In this document: positions 8,393-18,228 of the stretch, piece after piece
Numbering within the stretch: position 1 is the first letter of the stretch
Layout: each line of letters begins with the position of its first letter
Assembly (NCBI RefSeq): GCF_918698245.1
Contig: NZ_CAKKMS010000003.1
Span: 806,001 to 870,000, forward strand
Length of the DNA stretch: 64,000 bases
Direction of reading: 5' to 3'
Source: Pedobacter sp. Bi126
Lineage (GTDB): Bacteria > Bacteroidota > Bacteroidia > Sphingobacteriales > Sphingobacteriaceae
Notes under the pieces: model-generated
Seen by the model: only the letters and a program-made list of their open reading frames with translations
Database searches by the model: none
Told to the model about the DNA's origin: nothing
Made by a program: the position numbers and the translations under genes

Positions 8393-11326
8393 ATGAAAAA
8401 ACTTCTACAAAGTTTGTTCATGTTCTTGTTTGTCGCGGTTAGCGCAATGGCACAGAACAGAACAATTTCAGGAACAGTTACATCGTCTGAAGATCGCCAA
8501 CCTCTTCCCGGTGTAAGTGTTAAAATCAAGGGCTCCAATGCTGGTGTTTCAACAGATAGCAAAGGAACCTTTAAAATCACAGTCCCATCAGGACAAAACG
8601 TATTGGTATTTACTTTTATCGGTTATAATACCGCAACCAGACAGATTACAGGCTCAAATGATATTAATGTATCGATGAGTCCAGATGCAACCCTGCTTAA
8701 TGAGGTCGTAATCAGTAATAACTATATCACTAAAAGGAAAGGTGCTGAAACTGGTTCTGTATCTTTAGTTGATGGAGATAAAGTAGCATCAAGGCCTTCA
8801 GGAAATATGCTCCACAACTTACAAGGTCAGGTTCCGGGTGTTGTAGTAGCAGCAGGAAGCGGTAGACCAGGTGCGGCTCCTCAAATTTTTATCCGTGGTC
8901 AGGGATCGATCAACTCTTCATTGGCTCCGCTTTATGTTGTTGATGGACAGCCTGTTGATGCCAGCGATTTTGCACAGCTTAATCCTGAGGATATGGACTC
9001 TTTCAATGTATTGAAGGATGCATCTGCAACAGCAATTTATGGTTCGCGTGGTGCAAACGGTGTAATTTTGGTAACAACCAAAAGAGGTATAAAGTCTGGT
9101 ACTGATATCAATTATCAAGCTTATTATGGTTATGAACAAATTAATAACCAAAAATTTAAGATGATGAACACGCAGCAAAGATTGGATTATGAAGTTGCGA
9201 TTGGTCGTCGTGCAGCCAACGATCCTGCTATTCCTGAACTGTTAAAGTCGGATTTTAACCAGGTCGATGAAGTTTTCCAAAAACCTCAAACACAATCACA
9301 TTCTTTAAGTATCAGAACAGGTAACGAAAAAACACAGGCGTTTTTCTCTGGAGAGTATGCGCAACAGAATGGTATCTATTTCGATTCTAAATGGGAAAGG
9401 TACGGTGCCCGTGTGACTGTTGACCACAAAGCAAAAAGCTGGTTGAAGATGGGTATCTCATTATATGCTGGTAATACCAACGAGCGTCAGCCAAATGAGA
9501 CCAGGAATAGTACTGCGAACACTGGTATGATGGCTTATCTGTTACTGCCTTATGAAAATATCCGTGATGCTGAAGGTAACTTTAAACAAAGGCTACAGTA
9601 TGGTGGATATGCGGGTGCTTATAATAATCTTTGGGTTCGCGCGAATGATTATCAGCATACTGATTATCAAAACTTAAAATTGCTTGGAAATACTTACCTA
9701 GAAGCTGATGTAACAAAGGATATCAAATTGAGGTCTAGTTATGGGGCAAACTACACCAGTTATTATGGTGGTGGATATAATGCACCTCTAATTGCTGCAG
9801 CTGATAATGGTAATGCCAACAGGTATTATTCATCATGGATGGATGGTATTCAAAGGAATACCTTAAACTATAACCATACTTTTGGAGATCATTCAATCGC
9901 AGCCGTAATTGGGTCCGAGTACAATTTCCATAACGATATTGTGTTTAGTGCAACTGCAAAGAACACCTCGTCACCACTATTGTTGGAATTCGGTTCTTTT
10001 CAAACCCCGTCAGCAACGAGCGGTTCTTTAAATAAATACAGAATGTTCTCTGCATTGGCAAACGTAAACTATGGCTATAAAGATAAGTATTATGTAGATT
10101 TGAGTATCAGACGGGATGGTTCATCTAAATTCGGAAGAAATAACCGCTGGGGTACTTTTTGGTCAACAGGTTTAGGGTGGAACATCAAAAAAGAGGCATT
10201 CTTGGAAGATGTTAGCTGGTTATCGCTTGCAAAAATCCGTGGATCGATCGGAACAACTGGTAATGATGGTATCGGTTATTATCCTTCCTACGATCTTTTC
10301 GGCTCAACAACTTATAACGGCGCTGCGGGTTTAACTCCAACCCAAGCAGGAAACCCAGATCTATCATGGGAAATCAAACGTAAATTTAACGTTGGTTTCG
10401 ATGCGGCATTCTTTAAAAACAGATTAACATTCACTGCTGATTTTTATAATGACGTAACATATAATATGGTACTTAATGTGCCGGTTTCGTACCTTACAGG
10501 TTATTCTTCAATCTATCAAAATATGGGAAGAATGTATAACAGGGGTATTGAATTGGGCTTAGGTGCACAGATCGTTAAATCTAAAGACTTTACTTTAAAC
10601 TTTAATACAAACTTTACGTATAATAAGAACCGGGTTACTGAACTTTATGGTTTCAGGGATGAGCTGTTAGGAACTGGTACAGGTGTTTATACTGCTGTAG
10701 GCTACATGTATGGTCAGTTAAAATATAACAGATTCTCACATATCGATGGACAAACAGGTAATGAGGTCTATTTGGATAAAAACGGTAATCAAACAACAAA
10801 TTTCGACGGTGGCGACGCTGTAGTATTGGACGGAAAAGGTTTCTATGCACCATATAATGGCGCAGCTTCTGTAGATTTTTCTTATAAAGGCTTTGGTCTA
10901 TTTATGCAATGGAACTACGTAGTAGGTAAATATACGATCAACAATACCAGGGCATGGATGGAGTGGAACAACGCTTCTTGGAGTAACTACAACAGGGTTG
11001 CAGATCTTTATGAAAGAATGTGGAAAAAACCTGGTGATAACGATGCCAAATACGGTAAGTATGGTACAGGTACAAACTTCGACGATCGCTATATTGAAAA
11101 TGCTTCTTATTTAAGGCTGCGCGATCTTACTGTTTACTACAACTTTAATAAATCTTTGTTGAGCAAAACCAAGTTCTTAAATAAAGCAAGAGTTTATGCT
11201 AGAGCCAATAACTTAGTAACCATCACAAAATATAGCGGTTACGATCCAGAGTATTTCAACAACCTTGAGCTGGGTATTTATCCTGTTTCTCAAAAATTCA
11301 CTTTTGGTGTTGATGTAACATTTTAA
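8393..11326 (+). CDS. SusC/RagA-family TonB-dependent outer-membrane transporter (unit 2)
   Basis: The frame is open from 8321, but the ATG at 8393 is taken as start: it gives the signal peptide MKKLLQSLFMFLFVAVSAMA and the 29-base gene start shared with the other susC genes. The 977-residue product has a carboxypeptidase-regulatory-like domain (GTVTSSEDRQPLPGVSV), a plug with VVDGQPVDAS and DASATAIYGSRGANGVILVTT, and a barrel ending GVDVTF. It lacks the usual VVVTxxG before the plug and has NEVVISNNYITKRKG instead. It pairs with the RagB/SusD gene 17 bases downstream. The substrate is unknown. Confidence 0.95.
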   Translation: MKKLLQSLFMFLFVAVSAMAQNRTISGTVTSSEDRQPLPGVSVKIKGSNAGVSTDSKGTFKITVPSGQNVLVFTFIGYNTATRQITGSNDINVSMSPDATLLNEVVISNNYITKRKGAETGSVSLVDGDKVASRPSGNMLHNLQGQVPGVVVAAGSGRPGAAPQIFIRGQGSINSSLAPLYVVDGQPVDASDFAQLNPEDMDSFNVLKDASATAIYGSRGANGVILVTTKRGIKSGTDINYQAYYGYEQINNQKFKMMNTQQRLDYEVAIGRRAANDPAIPELLKSDFNQVDEVFQKPQTQSHSLSIRTGNEKTQAFFSGEYAQQNGIYFDSKWERYGARVTVDHKAKSWLKMGISLYAGNTNERQPNETRNSTANTGMMAYLLLPYENIRDAEGNFKQRLQYGGYAGAYNNLWVRANDYQHTDYQNLKLLGNTYLEADVTKDIKLRSSYGANYTSYYGGGYNAPLIAAADNGNANRYYSSWMDGIQRNTLNYNHTFGDHSIAAVIGSEYNFHNDIVFSATAKNTSSPLLLEFGSFQTPSATSGSLNKYRMFSALANVNYGYKDKYYVDLSIRRDGSSKFGRNNRWGTFWSTGLGWNIKKEAFLEDVSWLSLAKIRGSIGTTGNDGIGYYPSYDLFGSTTYNGAAGLTPTQAGNPDLSWEIKRKFNVGFDAAFFKNRLTFTADFYNDVTYNMVLNVPVSYLTGYSSIYQNMGRMYNRGIELGLGAQIVKSKDFTLNFNTNFTYNKNRVTELYGFRDELLGTGTGVYTAVGYMYGQLKYNRFSHIDGQTGNEVYLDKNGNQTTNFDGGDAVVLDGKGFYAPYNGAASVDFSYKGFGLFMQWNYVVGKYTINNTRAWMEWNNASWSNYNRVADLYERMWKKPGDNDAKYGKYGTGTNFDDRYIENASYLRLRDLTVYYNFNKSLLSKTKFLNKARVYARANNLVTITKYSGYDPEYFNNLELGIYPVSQKFTFGVDVTF

Positions 11327-11343
11327 GAAAGGAGAAAATTCAA

Positions 11344-12828
11344 ATGAAATTAAATAAGACAATTATATGTACGCTAGCAGTTGCATTAACTTTATCTAGC
11401 TGCAAGAAACAACTGAACCAGTTGCCCCCTCAGGCACTAACATCAGATTTGGTGTTTACTAACATTACGGCTGCTGAATCCGTATTAAATGGCACTTATG
11501 CGCCTTTAAGATCAGGTAATTACTATGGACGTAACTTTGTTGTGATGAACGATATTACTACTGATAACCTTATCGCAACATCTTGGTTTAGCAATAACTA
11601 TTCAGATTGGCAAAGAAACACTTACAATTCATCGACATACGAAACAAGGGATTTCTGGTCAACTTTATATAATGCTATCCATAGGGTTAACACATTTTTG
11701 AAAAATGTCGATAATGTAAGTCCGATTGCTGGCGAAAATGCAACTACAGTTGCGGCATCAAAGCAGTCATTCAAAGCGCAGGCTTACGCTTTGAGGGCAC
11801 TTTATCTTTTCGACTTGTTGCGTACTTACTCTAAAATTGATCTGAATGACCGACTTGGTGTACCTATGGTATTAGAGCCAACAACGGAAATCCAGATCCC
11901 TCGTCAAACGGTTAAGCAAAATTACGATCAGATCATCAGCGACCTTAATCAGGCGGAAAGTTTAATCGGAGAAACAAATGTAACTTCACAGATTAAGGTA
12001 AATAAATACTTTATTGCAGCACTTCAGTCAAGGGTTTATCTATACTATAAAGATTACCAAAAGGCTTCTGACGCAGCAGATAAAGTAATGGCTGGCAGCT
12101 TTGGCTATGAAACCACAGCCGCTGGATTAACAAGCCTTTGGACAAATGACGTGAGTACCAAAGAGATTATCTTCAAAATTGGTATCGAAGCGGTTCAGGA
12201 ATCTGGTGCAGTTAATTATGGAGTGTTCTTTATCAATGATAACGGAGGCTCTTTGTTACCAAATCCTGATTTTATTCCATCTAAATCTGTTATTGATCTA
12301 TTTTCTGCTACGGATCTGAGAACAGCTCAATATTTGAAGAGCTATACGGTAAGGCAATTTGCTACCCCTCTTACATTGGTGCAGAAATACCCAGGTAACC
12401 CTAGCTATAAGTCTTATTCCGATAAAGCTAATGCCCCTAAGTTATTAAGGTATGCAGAAGTTGCTCTTAATAAAATGGAAGCGCAATACTATTTGAGTAA
12501 AACAACTGCGAAAACGCTTCTAAAAGCACTAAGATCGGCGCGTATAACCGGATATAATACCGCTTTGGTAGATGCCTATGATGATGCAACCTTACTAAAT
12601 GAAATTAGGATCGAAAGAAGAAGGGAGCTAGCATTTGAAGGACACGAGTTTTTCGACCTTAAGAGATGGGGATTAGGCTTTTCACGTCCTAAGGATGGCA
12701 CTTATATGGCAACCGAAAATGCTATCGGTGATGTTCCTGCAACGAATTATCGTTTCCAATGGCCTATTCCTCAGGCTGAGAGAGAATCGAATAAAGCAGC
12801 AGAGCAAAATCCTGGATATGCAAACTAA
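11344..12828 (+). CDS. RagB/SusD-family surface lipoprotein (unit 2)
   Basis: A 494-residue lipoprotein with lipobox LSSCKK (Cys20). The N-terminal QLNQLPPQALTSDLVF, the TPR-like helices with YALRALYLFDLLRTYS, and the C-terminal pattern ERRRELAFEGHEFFDLKRWG then FQWPIPQAE..NPGY are the classic RagB/SusD_C signature. It is the surface lid of the unit 2 transporter. The operon closes with the terminator at 12851, so unlike units 1 and 4 there is no third lipoprotein gene. Confidence 0.95.
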   Translation: MKLNKTIICTLAVALTLSSCKKQLNQLPPQALTSDLVFTNITAAESVLNGTYAPLRSGNYYGRNFVVMNDITTDNLIATSWFSNNYSDWQRNTYNSSTYETRDFWSTLYNAIHRVNTFLKNVDNVSPIAGENATTVAASKQSFKAQAYALRALYLFDLLRTYSKIDLNDRLGVPMVLEPTTEIQIPRQTVKQNYDQIISDLNQAESLIGETNVTSQIKVNKYFIAALQSRVYLYYKDYQKASDAADKVMAGSFGYETTAAGLTSLWTNDVSTKEIIFKIGIEAVQESGAVNYGVFFINDNGGSLLPNPDFIPSKSVIDLFSATDLRTAQYLKSYTVRQFATPLTLVQKYPGNPSYKSYSDKANAPKLLRYAEVALNKMEAQYYLSKTTAKTLLKALRSARITGYNTALVDAYDDATLLNEIRIERRRELAFEGHEFFDLKRWGLGFSRPKDGTYMATENAIGDVPATNYRFQWPIPQAERESNKAAEQNPGYAN

Positions 12829-12850
12829 TTAATTGAATTTTTCTCTATGA

Positions 12851-12887
12851 AAAGCCTGAATGTATTCATACATTCAGGCTTTTTTTA
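12851..12887 (+). terminator. Rho-independent terminator of unit 2
   Basis: A 14-bp stem, AAAGCCTGAATGTA (12851-12864) with its complement at 12869-12882, around a TTCA tetraloop and running into a T tract. Confidence 0.93.
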
Positions 12888-13144
12888 TTATTAAGCAATT
12901 AGATTCTAAAGTTTCGTGGCTATTCTAATGCCTTTTTAATCTACATGTATCATGTTTGATAAATAAAAAATTAATTTAGGAATCAAATAACTATTTCCTG
13001 GATAAAAAAGTTCGTTTTTTTTTGATATGGCAACTTTTTTTAAATAAAAATCAATAGGAAATCTATTAGTTTGATCTCATAGTATTTGCATTATAGAATG
13101 AATACCTGTATATTGTGATATTAACCGAAACTAGACAAACTTGT

Positions 13145-13230
13145 ATGAAAAAACTCGTGTAGAGATTGTTCTTCTTTGCTGTTTATTGCAACCGGAGCAG
13201 TAATCAACATCGAATAATCATGGGCTCTAA
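13145..13230 (+). pseudogene. decayed 5' end of a susC gene
   Basis: The bases from ATGAAAAAACT at 13145 align over about 80 bases with the start of the unit 3 and unit 4 susC genes: the stretch TTGCTGTTTATTGCAAC matches TTGCTATTTATTGCAAC of the intact signal-peptide codons. The sixth codon is TAG and there is at least one single-base insertion, so nothing can be translated. The bases before it (ATTAACCGAAACTAGAC) also resemble the leader ATTAACTAAACTAAAT of unit 3. I see it as a dead copy of a susC leader and start. No barrel sequence follows. The rest of the 633-base gap between 12829 and 13461 holds the terminator and the unit 3 leader. Confidence 0.75.
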
Positions 13231-13394
13231 ATGCTCATAACCAGTTCCAGATAAATACCAATCTAAAAATGTAGCTTTCGAAAACTACATTAGTTGCATA
13301 TTGAGGTATATTATGGGGGGGTACTCATTGTTCCTAATATCAGTTGTTTAGCTCGATTTAATCAGGATACAATAAAAAGTATTATTTTTTATTG

Positions 13395-13403
13395 TAAAAT
13401 TTG
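13395..13403 (+). promoter_or_regulatory. conserved leader element of susC unit 3
   Basis: TGTAAAATTTGCATTACA here recurs in front of unit 4 (19176), as does the 3' leader part TTGGATTATTATTAACTAAA directly before both ATGs. TAAAATTTG resembles a -7 box with one extra base. The likely transcript leader is about 50-55 bases. Confidence 0.5.
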
Positions 13404-13461
13404 CATTACAAACCACTTAGTCCTATATTGGATTATTATTAACTAAACTAAATTATTTTTT

Positions 13462-16400
13462 ATGAAAAAACTTCTACAAAGTTTGTTCATATTGCTATTT
13501 ATTGCAACTTCGGCAATAGCGCAAGAAAGAACAATCACTGGAACAGTTACGGGTAAGGAAGATGGGATGCCACTTCCAGGCGTAAGTGTTAAAATTAAAG
13601 GTACAACAGGCGGAACCACAACTGGCGCCGATGGTAAATACACGGTTCGTGTAACTTCAAAAGCAACAGCTTTAGAATTTTCTTACATTGGTTATATTAC
13701 TCATTCAAGATCAATTGGAGGAGGATCAACAATTAATGTTGCTTTAGAGAGCGACTCTAAAACATTAACAGATGTTGTGGTAACTGGTTATGGTATTGTA
13801 AAGAAGAAAGACTTCACAGGTTCTGTTTCGACAGTTAAAGGTGACGATCTGAAAAACAAACCAGTACAAAGCTTTACGCAAGGACTAACTGGCCAGGCGG
13901 CTGGTGTTAGTATTGTGCAACCAAATGGTTTATTGAATAATCCTCCTGTTATTCGTGTGAGGGGTGTGAGTTCAATCTCCTTAAGTTCATTCCCATTGGT
14001 TATTGTTGACGGAATTCCTTTCCCGACAGGCGATGTTTCTGCCAACTCTTCAGCAAATAACCCGTTGGGCGACATCAATCCTGCTGATATTGAGACTATC
14101 GACATCCTTAAAGATGCAGCTTCAACCGCATTATATGGATCAAGAGCTGCTGCCGGTGTATTGGTGATTACCACTAAGAAAGGTAAATCAGGATCAGCAA
14201 AAGTAAGTTATGATGGATGGGTAGGTGTTAACAATGCTGTTAGATTACCTGAGTTATTAAATGCAGAGCAATATATCCAGTCGAAAAATACAGCGATGAA
14301 AAATGCTTTGGCTTTGAACCCAAATACAGTTCCTGCGTCTCAGAGAAATGCAAACGGCGAGAGTTTCTTTCCAACATTAAATGCTGATGGATCGATTGTT
14401 GATACAAAGTGGTATGATGTAATTTATCGTACCGCCTATTCTCAGAACCATGCTGTAACCGTTTCTGGAGGAACAGATAAAACAACTTATTATCTCTCAG
14501 GAGGTCTTTCTGATCAAGACGGTTTCTTAAAGGCAAACTCATTTAAAAGATATTCAGCCCGGGCAAATCTTACCCACCAGGCAACAAGTTGGTTAAAATT
14601 AAACGCAAACATCAACTATAACAATAGTTTAAATAGTTCGCCCAATAGCGGTTCTATACCGGGAGCTGCCTTTAACTCATCTGGCTTAGGTCGGATCGCA
14701 GTTGTAATGGCTCCGAACATTAAGCCGTTTAACAACGATGGTAGTTATAGCGTGTCTGGTAATAATATTGGTAGCGGCGCCAACTTAGTGCCTATTACCT
14801 ATGTTAACCCTCAGGTTATTATTGATAAAGATCTTAATACATCAGAATCAAACAGGTTTCTTACTAATCTAGGTGCAGAAATTAAGATTGCAGAAGGATT
14901 AACGGCAAAAAGTACTTATTCTTGGGATAGAAGTAACACCGAAAATATTCAGTTTTGGAATCCTATTAATGGTGACGGTTTTTCTTATCCAGGTTATGCA
15001 TACAACAATTCGGCAAGAAGAAACAACTGGAACTGGATTAGTACTTTATCATATAACAAAACTTTTGGCGAAGGCCACAACTTAAGTTTGAACGTAAGTT
15101 CCGATATCCAAAACACAAGAACGGTAAACTGGGGTTCTGTTAGACAAGGGTTGGCAGATCCTTCATTCTTTACCCAATACCAAGGTACTTTCACTACAAA
15201 CGTAGCTGGTGGTAACGGAATTAATGAGCAATCGTGGCAAGCATATATTGGAAGTGCTAACTACAACTATAAAGGACGATATTTCTTAAGTGGTAACATC
15301 AGAAGAGATGGTAACTCGGCATTCTATATCGATAACCAATGGGGAACCTTCGGAGGTGGATCTATTGGATGGGAAATAGGGCAAGAAGACTTTTTCAAAA
15401 ACTCATCACTAGGGTCAACCATTAATTCTTTACGTTTACGTGCAAGTTACGGTAAAGTTGGTAATGCTAATGTTGCTGCTTACCAAGGCTACACCACTTA
15501 TGGATCTAGTATCTACGGCGCTGGAGTATTGGCGTGGTCATTTACTGGTGCGGCAAACAAAGAACTTAAATGGGAAACCAGTAAACAAACAGATATAGGT
15601 TTAAATGTTGGCTTATTAAATAGCCGCATTACCTTTGAGATGGATTATTTCTACAAAGATATCGATAACCTGATTTTAGGTGTTACTCAAGCACCATCGA
15701 AAGGTATTCCGGGAGGTGTAATCAATACCAACGTAGGTTCAATGTACAACCGTGGATTTGAGTTTGCTTTGAGTGGTTCGCCAATTAAAGACAGCAATTT
15801 TACATGGACTTCGAGCCTTAACTTTACAACAATCAAAAATAAGGTTACGGCACTTGATCCATCACTTCCTAAGTTAACTGAATCTACAGGAGGACTTGAA
15901 ACAGCAAGTATAACCGTAGAAGGCAAGTCGATCGGAGGAATCTATGCCGTTGAGACTAGAGGTGTGAATCCAGCAAATGGAAGAAGAATCTTTGTTAATA
16001 AAGATGGCAGAGAAGTTCAATACTTACATCAAGGTGGTGTAAATGCCTGGACTTACCTAGATGGTACTGCTGCTAATCCAGTTAATGCAAATGATCAAAA
16101 ATACATTGGCAACACACTTCCAACCTGGTATGGGGGCTTTAACAATACATTTACCTACAAAAACTTTGACTTTAATTTCATGTTCACTTACTCTGGCGGA
16201 AATTATATCTACAATGGTTCTAAGGCGGGTTTACGTGATCAGCGTTTTTGGAATAACTCGACAGATGTGTTAAATGCCTGGACAACAGCCGGCCAACAAA
16301 CCAATATTCCAAGAGTGGTTTACGGAGATAACATTTCGAACGGATCGTCATTCCCGATTTCTGAAAATGTTGAAAAGGGAGATTTCTTACGCTTACAGGC

Positions 16401-16623
16401 TGCTACTTTAGGTTATAAAGTCCCTACCAGTGTTTTTGGAAAAACAGGAATCACAAGCTTAAGAGTATATGCATCTGTAAATAATGCTTTCATTATTACA
16501 GGATACTCTGGTGTTGACCCTGAAATCTCGACGAATGGTAACTCAAACTTAGCTGCAGGTGTTGAGCGTAACAGTATTCCACAGGGTAGACAGTTCACTT
16601 TTGGTCTTAGCTTAGGTTTGTAA
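13462..16623 (+). CDS. SusC/RagA-family TonB-dependent outer-membrane transporter (unit 3)
   Basis: A 1053-residue SusC with signal peptide 1-21 (MKKLLQSLFILLFIATSAIA), a regulatory-like beta-sandwich (GTVTGKEDGMPLPGVSV), a TonB-box-like segment DVVVTGYGIVKKKDFTGS, a plug (IRVRGVSSI, VVDGIPFP, DAASTALYGSRAAAGVLVI) and a barrel. The end is GLSLGL rather than a terminal Phe, unusual for an outer-membrane barrel and different from the other three copies. The leader and first 60 or so bases are almost the same as those of unit 4. It is followed after 18 bases by its SusD partner. The substrate is unknown. Confidence 0.95.
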   Translation: MKKLLQSLFILLFIATSAIAQERTITGTVTGKEDGMPLPGVSVKIKGTTGGTTTGADGKYTVRVTSKATALEFSYIGYITHSRSIGGGSTINVALESDSKTLTDVVVTGYGIVKKKDFTGSVSTVKGDDLKNKPVQSFTQGLTGQAAGVSIVQPNGLLNNPPVIRVRGVSSISLSSFPLVIVDGIPFPTGDVSANSSANNPLGDINPADIETIDILKDAASTALYGSRAAAGVLVITTKKGKSGSAKVSYDGWVGVNNAVRLPELLNAEQYIQSKNTAMKNALALNPNTVPASQRNANGESFFPTLNADGSIVDTKWYDVIYRTAYSQNHAVTVSGGTDKTTYYLSGGLSDQDGFLKANSFKRYSARANLTHQATSWLKLNANINYNNSLNSSPNSGSIPGAAFNSSGLGRIAVVMAPNIKPFNNDGSYSVSGNNIGSGANLVPITYVNPQVIIDKDLNTSESNRFLTNLGAEIKIAEGLTAKSTYSWDRSNTENIQFWNPINGDGFSYPGYAYNNSARRNNWNWISTLSYNKTFGEGHNLSLNVSSDIQNTRTVNWGSVRQGLADPSFFTQYQGTFTTNVAGGNGINEQSWQAYIGSANYNYKGRYFLSGNIRRDGNSAFYIDNQWGTFGGGSIGWEIGQEDFFKNSSLGSTINSLRLRASYGKVGNANVAAYQGYTTYGSSIYGAGVLAWSFTGAANKELKWETSKQTDIGLNVGLLNSRITFEMDYFYKDIDNLILGVTQAPSKGIPGGVINTNVGSMYNRGFEFALSGSPIKDSNFTWTSSLNFTTIKNKVTALDPSLPKLTESTGGLETASITVEGKSIGGIYAVETRGVNPANGRRIFVNKDGREVQYLHQGGVNAWTYLDGTAANPVNANDQKYIGNTLPTWYGGFNNTFTYKNFDFNFMFTYSGGNYIYNGSKAGLRDQRFWNNSTDVLNAWTTAGQQTNIPRVVYGDNISNGSSFPISENVEKGDFLRLQAATLGYKVPTSVFGKTGITSLRVYASVNNAFIITGYSGVDPEISTNGNSNLAAGVERNSIPQGRQFTFGLSLGL

Positions 16624-16641
16624 CAATTAAATATTAACTAC

Positions 16642-18138
16642 ATGAAAAAATACTTAAAATCATATAGGTTACAATTGGTCAAAGCGGCTATTGTAGCTAT
16701 TCCTCTAATTACAGGCATCACATCTTGTAAAAAAGAAACATTGCAAATTGCACCAGAGTTATCATTATCTGATGTAAATGCTTACGAAACCCCAGCACGT
16801 ATAGAAGCTTTGGTGACGGGATTATATTCAACCGCAAAAAGCGGATCTTTATTTGGCGGACGTTATCAGATTTATAATGACATTAGAGCTGAAGAATTTA
16901 TAAATCGTACTTCTAATGGTGTAACCGGCTCAACTGTTTATAATTCGACCAACAACAACGGCGATACTTATGTTGCTAACTTTTGGAACCAGGGATATTT
17001 ACTAATTAACAGGGTAAATGTTTTCCTTGATGGACTTGAGGCTAATAAAAGTAAAGTAACGCAGGCGCAATACGATCAATTTGCATCTGAGGCCAAGTTT
17101 TTGCGTGGTTTGACCTACTTCAGCTTAGTTCAAATCTTTGCCAAGCCTTATATTTCAAACGCTGGTGCTTCAAGAGGGTTGCCACTACGCTTGCTTCCTG
17201 AAATTGGTACAGCGAATAACATATTAAAAAGCAGTAGTGTTGCTGAAATCTATACTCAGATTCTTAAAGATCTCGATGCTGCAGAAACCGGTCTTCCGAA
17301 TACGTATTCAACAGCTTTGCTTCGCACAACAAGAGCGCATAAAAACACAGCTATTGCATTAAAAACCAGAGTATATTTAACGATGGGCAACTATGCTAAA
17401 GTTGTTGAAGAGGGCGATAAAATTGTTCCCGCAGCGGCCCCTTTCTCTACCTCTGCCCGTGCGCCACATGCTTTAGCAGCTTCAGTTAGAGCGGTGTTTA
17501 CTGCACCATATACAACATCAGAATCTATCTTCTCTTTTCCTTTTGCTGATACAAATGCCCCAGGCACTCAAAATCAGATTGGCTACTACTTCAGCTGGGA
17601 CGGTGGAGGTAACTTAGATTATGCCCTAAACACCACTACAGGTACTTATTCTGGTATATATACTGATCCAATTTGGCCTGCTACTGATGCAAGAAAAACA
17701 TCAGCTTTAATCTCTACAGCTACTATTAGTGGTACGTTATATACTTACCCAACAAAACATAGTGCTGTAAGTCCTTTTGTAGATTATGTAACCATGATCA
17801 GATACGCAGAAGTGTTGTTGAATGTTGCTGAAGCAGAAGCTTTACGCGCAGGAGGTAACCTGGTTCGTTCAAGAGCTTTGCTTGATGCTGTTCGTAAGCG
17901 TTCGGATGCCACTTATGACTTTGGTGTTTTGGCAACTGGTGCCCAACTTGCTGATGTGATCCTTAAGGAAAGAAGAATTGAGTTGTTAATGGAAGGATTC
18001 AGATACAATGATATCGCCAGAAAGAACTTACCACTGAAATCATATGGAGCCAACGCTACTATTCCTGTAGCAGATGTTAGATATTCATTACCTATTCCTG
18101 CCCAGGAGATTATTAGTAACCCTGCAGCTGAATGGTAA
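16642..18138 (+). CDS. RagB/SusD-family surface lipoprotein (unit 3)
   Basis: A 498-residue lipoprotein with a rather long n-region and lipobox GITSCKK (Cys29). ALVTGLYSTAKSGSLFGGRY, EAKFLRGLTYFSLVQIFAKP and the C-terminal KERRIELLMEGFRYNDIARK followed by YSLPIPAQEIISNP are RagB/SusD hallmarks. It forms the lid of the unit 3 transporter. It ends 33 bases before a bidirectional terminator shared with the convergent gene. Confidence 0.95.
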   Translation: MKKYLKSYRLQLVKAAIVAIPLITGITSCKKETLQIAPELSLSDVNAYETPARIEALVTGLYSTAKSGSLFGGRYQIYNDIRAEEFINRTSNGVTGSTVYNSTNNNGDTYVANFWNQGYLLINRVNVFLDGLEANKSKVTQAQYDQFASEAKFLRGLTYFSLVQIFAKPYISNAGASRGLPLRLLPEIGTANNILKSSSVAEIYTQILKDLDAAETGLPNTYSTALLRTTRAHKNTAIALKTRVYLTMGNYAKVVEEGDKIVPAAAPFSTSARAPHALAASVRAVFTAPYTTSESIFSFPFADTNAPGTQNQIGYYFSWDGGGNLDYALNTTTGTYSGIYTDPIWPATDARKTSALISTATISGTLYTYPTKHSAVSPFVDYVTMIRYAEVLLNVAEAEALRAGGNLVRSRALLDAVRKRSDATYDFGVLATGAQLADVILKERRIELLMEGFRYNDIARKNLPLKSYGANATIPVADVRYSLPIPAQEIISNPAAEW

Positions 18139-18166
18139 GGTAACACAGTATAAAGTATTTTAAACG

Positions 18167-18205
18167 AAAAACAGCCTTTCAAATTAAATTTGAAAGGCTG
18201 TTTTT
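18167..18205. terminator. bidirectional terminator between unit 3 and the convergent gene
   Basis: ACAGCCTTTCAAAT at 18171-18184 pairs with 18188-18201, with A and T runs on both sides, so it can stop transcription of the unit 3 operon and of the minus-strand gene ending at 18229. Confidence 0.92.
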
Positions 18206-18228
18206 ATTATAGGGACTCCTTGAAATGA

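Noticed and set aside
13788..14174. 128-codon minus-strand frame opposite the susC3 plug, and a similar one at 19602-19985
   Set aside because: Both mirror the conserved plug of SusC; equal antisense frames in two paralogs arise from the shared coding sequence.
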